From assembly GCA_016214225.1 (NCBI GenBank), contig JACROX010000069.1, forward strand, positions 1-16,293: a stretch of 16,293 bases of DNA. The letters are read 5' to 3'. This document shows positions 16,146-16,293 of the stretch, piece after piece. Under the pieces are notes generated by a model. It had not been told where the DNA came from and made no database searches. It saw only the letters and a list, made by a program, of their open reading frames with translations. Source of the stretch: Candidatus Peregrinibacteria bacterium (GTDB lineage: Bacteria; Patescibacteriota; Gracilibacteria; UBA1369; LOWO2-01-FULL-3). Made by a program: the position numbers and the translations under genes. Positions within the stretch are counted from its first letter, which is position 1. The number at the start of each line of letters is the position of its first letter.

Positions 16146-16172
16146 TTTGCGGTTTTTCTTCTTTACCGCAAA
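16146..16172 (-). promoter_or_regulatory. Hairpin in the dnaK leader
   Basis: A perfect 8-bp stem TTTGCGGT / ACCGCAAA with an 11-base loop, directly next to the CIRCE dyad. In the minus-strand transcript it would lie within the first 35 or so bases, with a purine-only loop (AAAGAAGAAAA). A 5' hairpin can protect mRNA or respond to temperature; its role here is unknown. Confidence 0.5.
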
Positions 16173-16199
16173 TTAGCACTCGTAATTATAGAGTGCTAA
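16173..16199. promoter_or_regulatory. CIRCE operator (HrcA binding site)
   Basis: TTAGCACTC-N9-GAGTGCTAA matches the CIRCE consensus with no mismatch. It spans the dnaK -10 box. In many bacteria HrcA binds CIRCE to hold chaperone genes off until heat or misfolded protein titrates GroEL away. HrcA itself must be encoded elsewhere. Confidence 0.97.
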
Positions 16200-16213
16200 G
16201 AAAAAAAGGTCAA
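16185..16213 (-). promoter_or_regulatory. dnaK promoter, sigma70 type
   Basis: On the minus strand TTGACC (-35, 16208-16213), a 17-base spacer and a consensus TATAAT (-10, 16185-16190). The -10 lies inside the CIRCE gap. Predicted start is near 16178, giving a leader of about 60 bases. This fits HrcA control and not a sigma32 promoter. Confidence 0.9.
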
Positions 16214-16226
16214 GGGTAATTTTGGG

Positions 16227-16266
16227 GGTAATTATCCAGAAGACAGTGGAGGTATACTGAAAACAG
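16227..16266 (-). repeat. Right copy of the long inverted repeat
   Basis: Inverted partner of 65-104: 34 of 40 identical, 22 in a row identical (16227-16248). It lies upstream of the dnaK promoter. A short direct repeat GGGTAATT (16214-16221 and 16226-16233) overlaps its inner end. Outside it the sequence forms an 8-bp inverted pair GTGGAGGT (16246-16253) and ACCTCCAC (16282-16289). It may be the end of a mobile element or a recombination site. Confidence 0.8.
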
Positions 16267-16276
16267 GCAAGTACAT
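16232..16276 (-). CDS. Possible 14-codon leader-like ORF in the right repeat
   Basis: Minus-strand ATG at 16276 preceded six bases upstream by GGAGG, running 14 codons (MYLPVFSIPPLSSG) to TAA at 16232. It has the only strong Shine-Dalgarno in the window. The GGAGGT can pair with ACCTCC inside the ORF. The left repeat copy has no matching start codon in this frame, which argues against a conserved peptide. It may be chance, or the tail of a larger element cut by the window edge. Confidence 0.2.
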   Translation of the reverse strand: MYLPVFSIPPLSSG

Positions 16277-16293
16277 CAATAACCTCCACCAAA

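Noticed and set aside
1..16293. CRISPR array, tRNA or rRNA genes, or recoded stops
   Set aside because: I see no regularly spaced repeats and no cloverleaf or rRNA-like segment, and every gene is open with the standard code.

Overview
The window is AT-rich, tightly packed bacterial DNA. A single long minus-strand gene chain fills most of it, genes overlap or sit a few bases apart, and no stretch longer than about 210 bases lacks a gene. All reading frames close with the standard code (TAA, TAG and TGA stops all occur), so this is not a TGA-recoded lineage. Gene compactness, almost no Shine-Dalgarno sequences, a lone Xer/integron-type recombinase and a short GC-rich repeat inside a conserved gene fit a Patescibacteria/CPR-type genome, perhaps Parcubacteria-like. 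That placement is an inference from general character, not from a marker phylogeny.

Layout. Positions 1-181 hold a repeat copy and the upstream region of a plus-strand tyrosine recombinase (182-991). Everything else is on the minus strand. Read in transcription order, a probable 12-gene operon starts at a promoter and operator-like dyad near 13940-14004: transaldolase, glucose-6-phosphate isomerase, transketolase, a LOG-family phosphoribohydrolase, 6-phosphogluconate dehydrogenase, glucose-6-phosphate dehydrogenase, 6-phosphogluconolactonase, an EpmA-type lysyl-transferase, elongation factor P, seryl-tRNA synthetase, and a MacB/LolD-like ABC ATPase with its FtsX-like permease, ending at 1004. 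Upstream lies dnaK (14130-16118) with its own sigma70-type promoter and a perfect CIRCE operator. Positions 16214-16293 hold a second, inverted copy of the repeat found at the left end.

How the genes work together. zwf, pgl and gnd form the complete oxidative pentose phosphate branch. tkt and tal rearrange the sugars, and pgi returns fructose-6-phosphate to glucose-6-phosphate, so the operon can run as an NADPH-producing cycle. Ribose-5-phosphate isomerase and ribulose-5-phosphate epimerase are not in the window. The LOG protein may release ribose-5-phosphate from nucleotides into the same pool. The second half serves translation: EpmA would modify the EF-P encoded directly after it, followed by SerRS. 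The ABC pair at the end looks like an exporter or lipoprotein-release type system of unknown substrate.

Most notable observations: a 40-bp inverted repeat (22 bp perfect) near both window ends, one copy beside the recombinase; a palindromic GC-rich in-frame insertion in the transaldolase; the near-total absence of Shine-Dalgarno sequences; and a dyad exactly centred on the operon -10 box.
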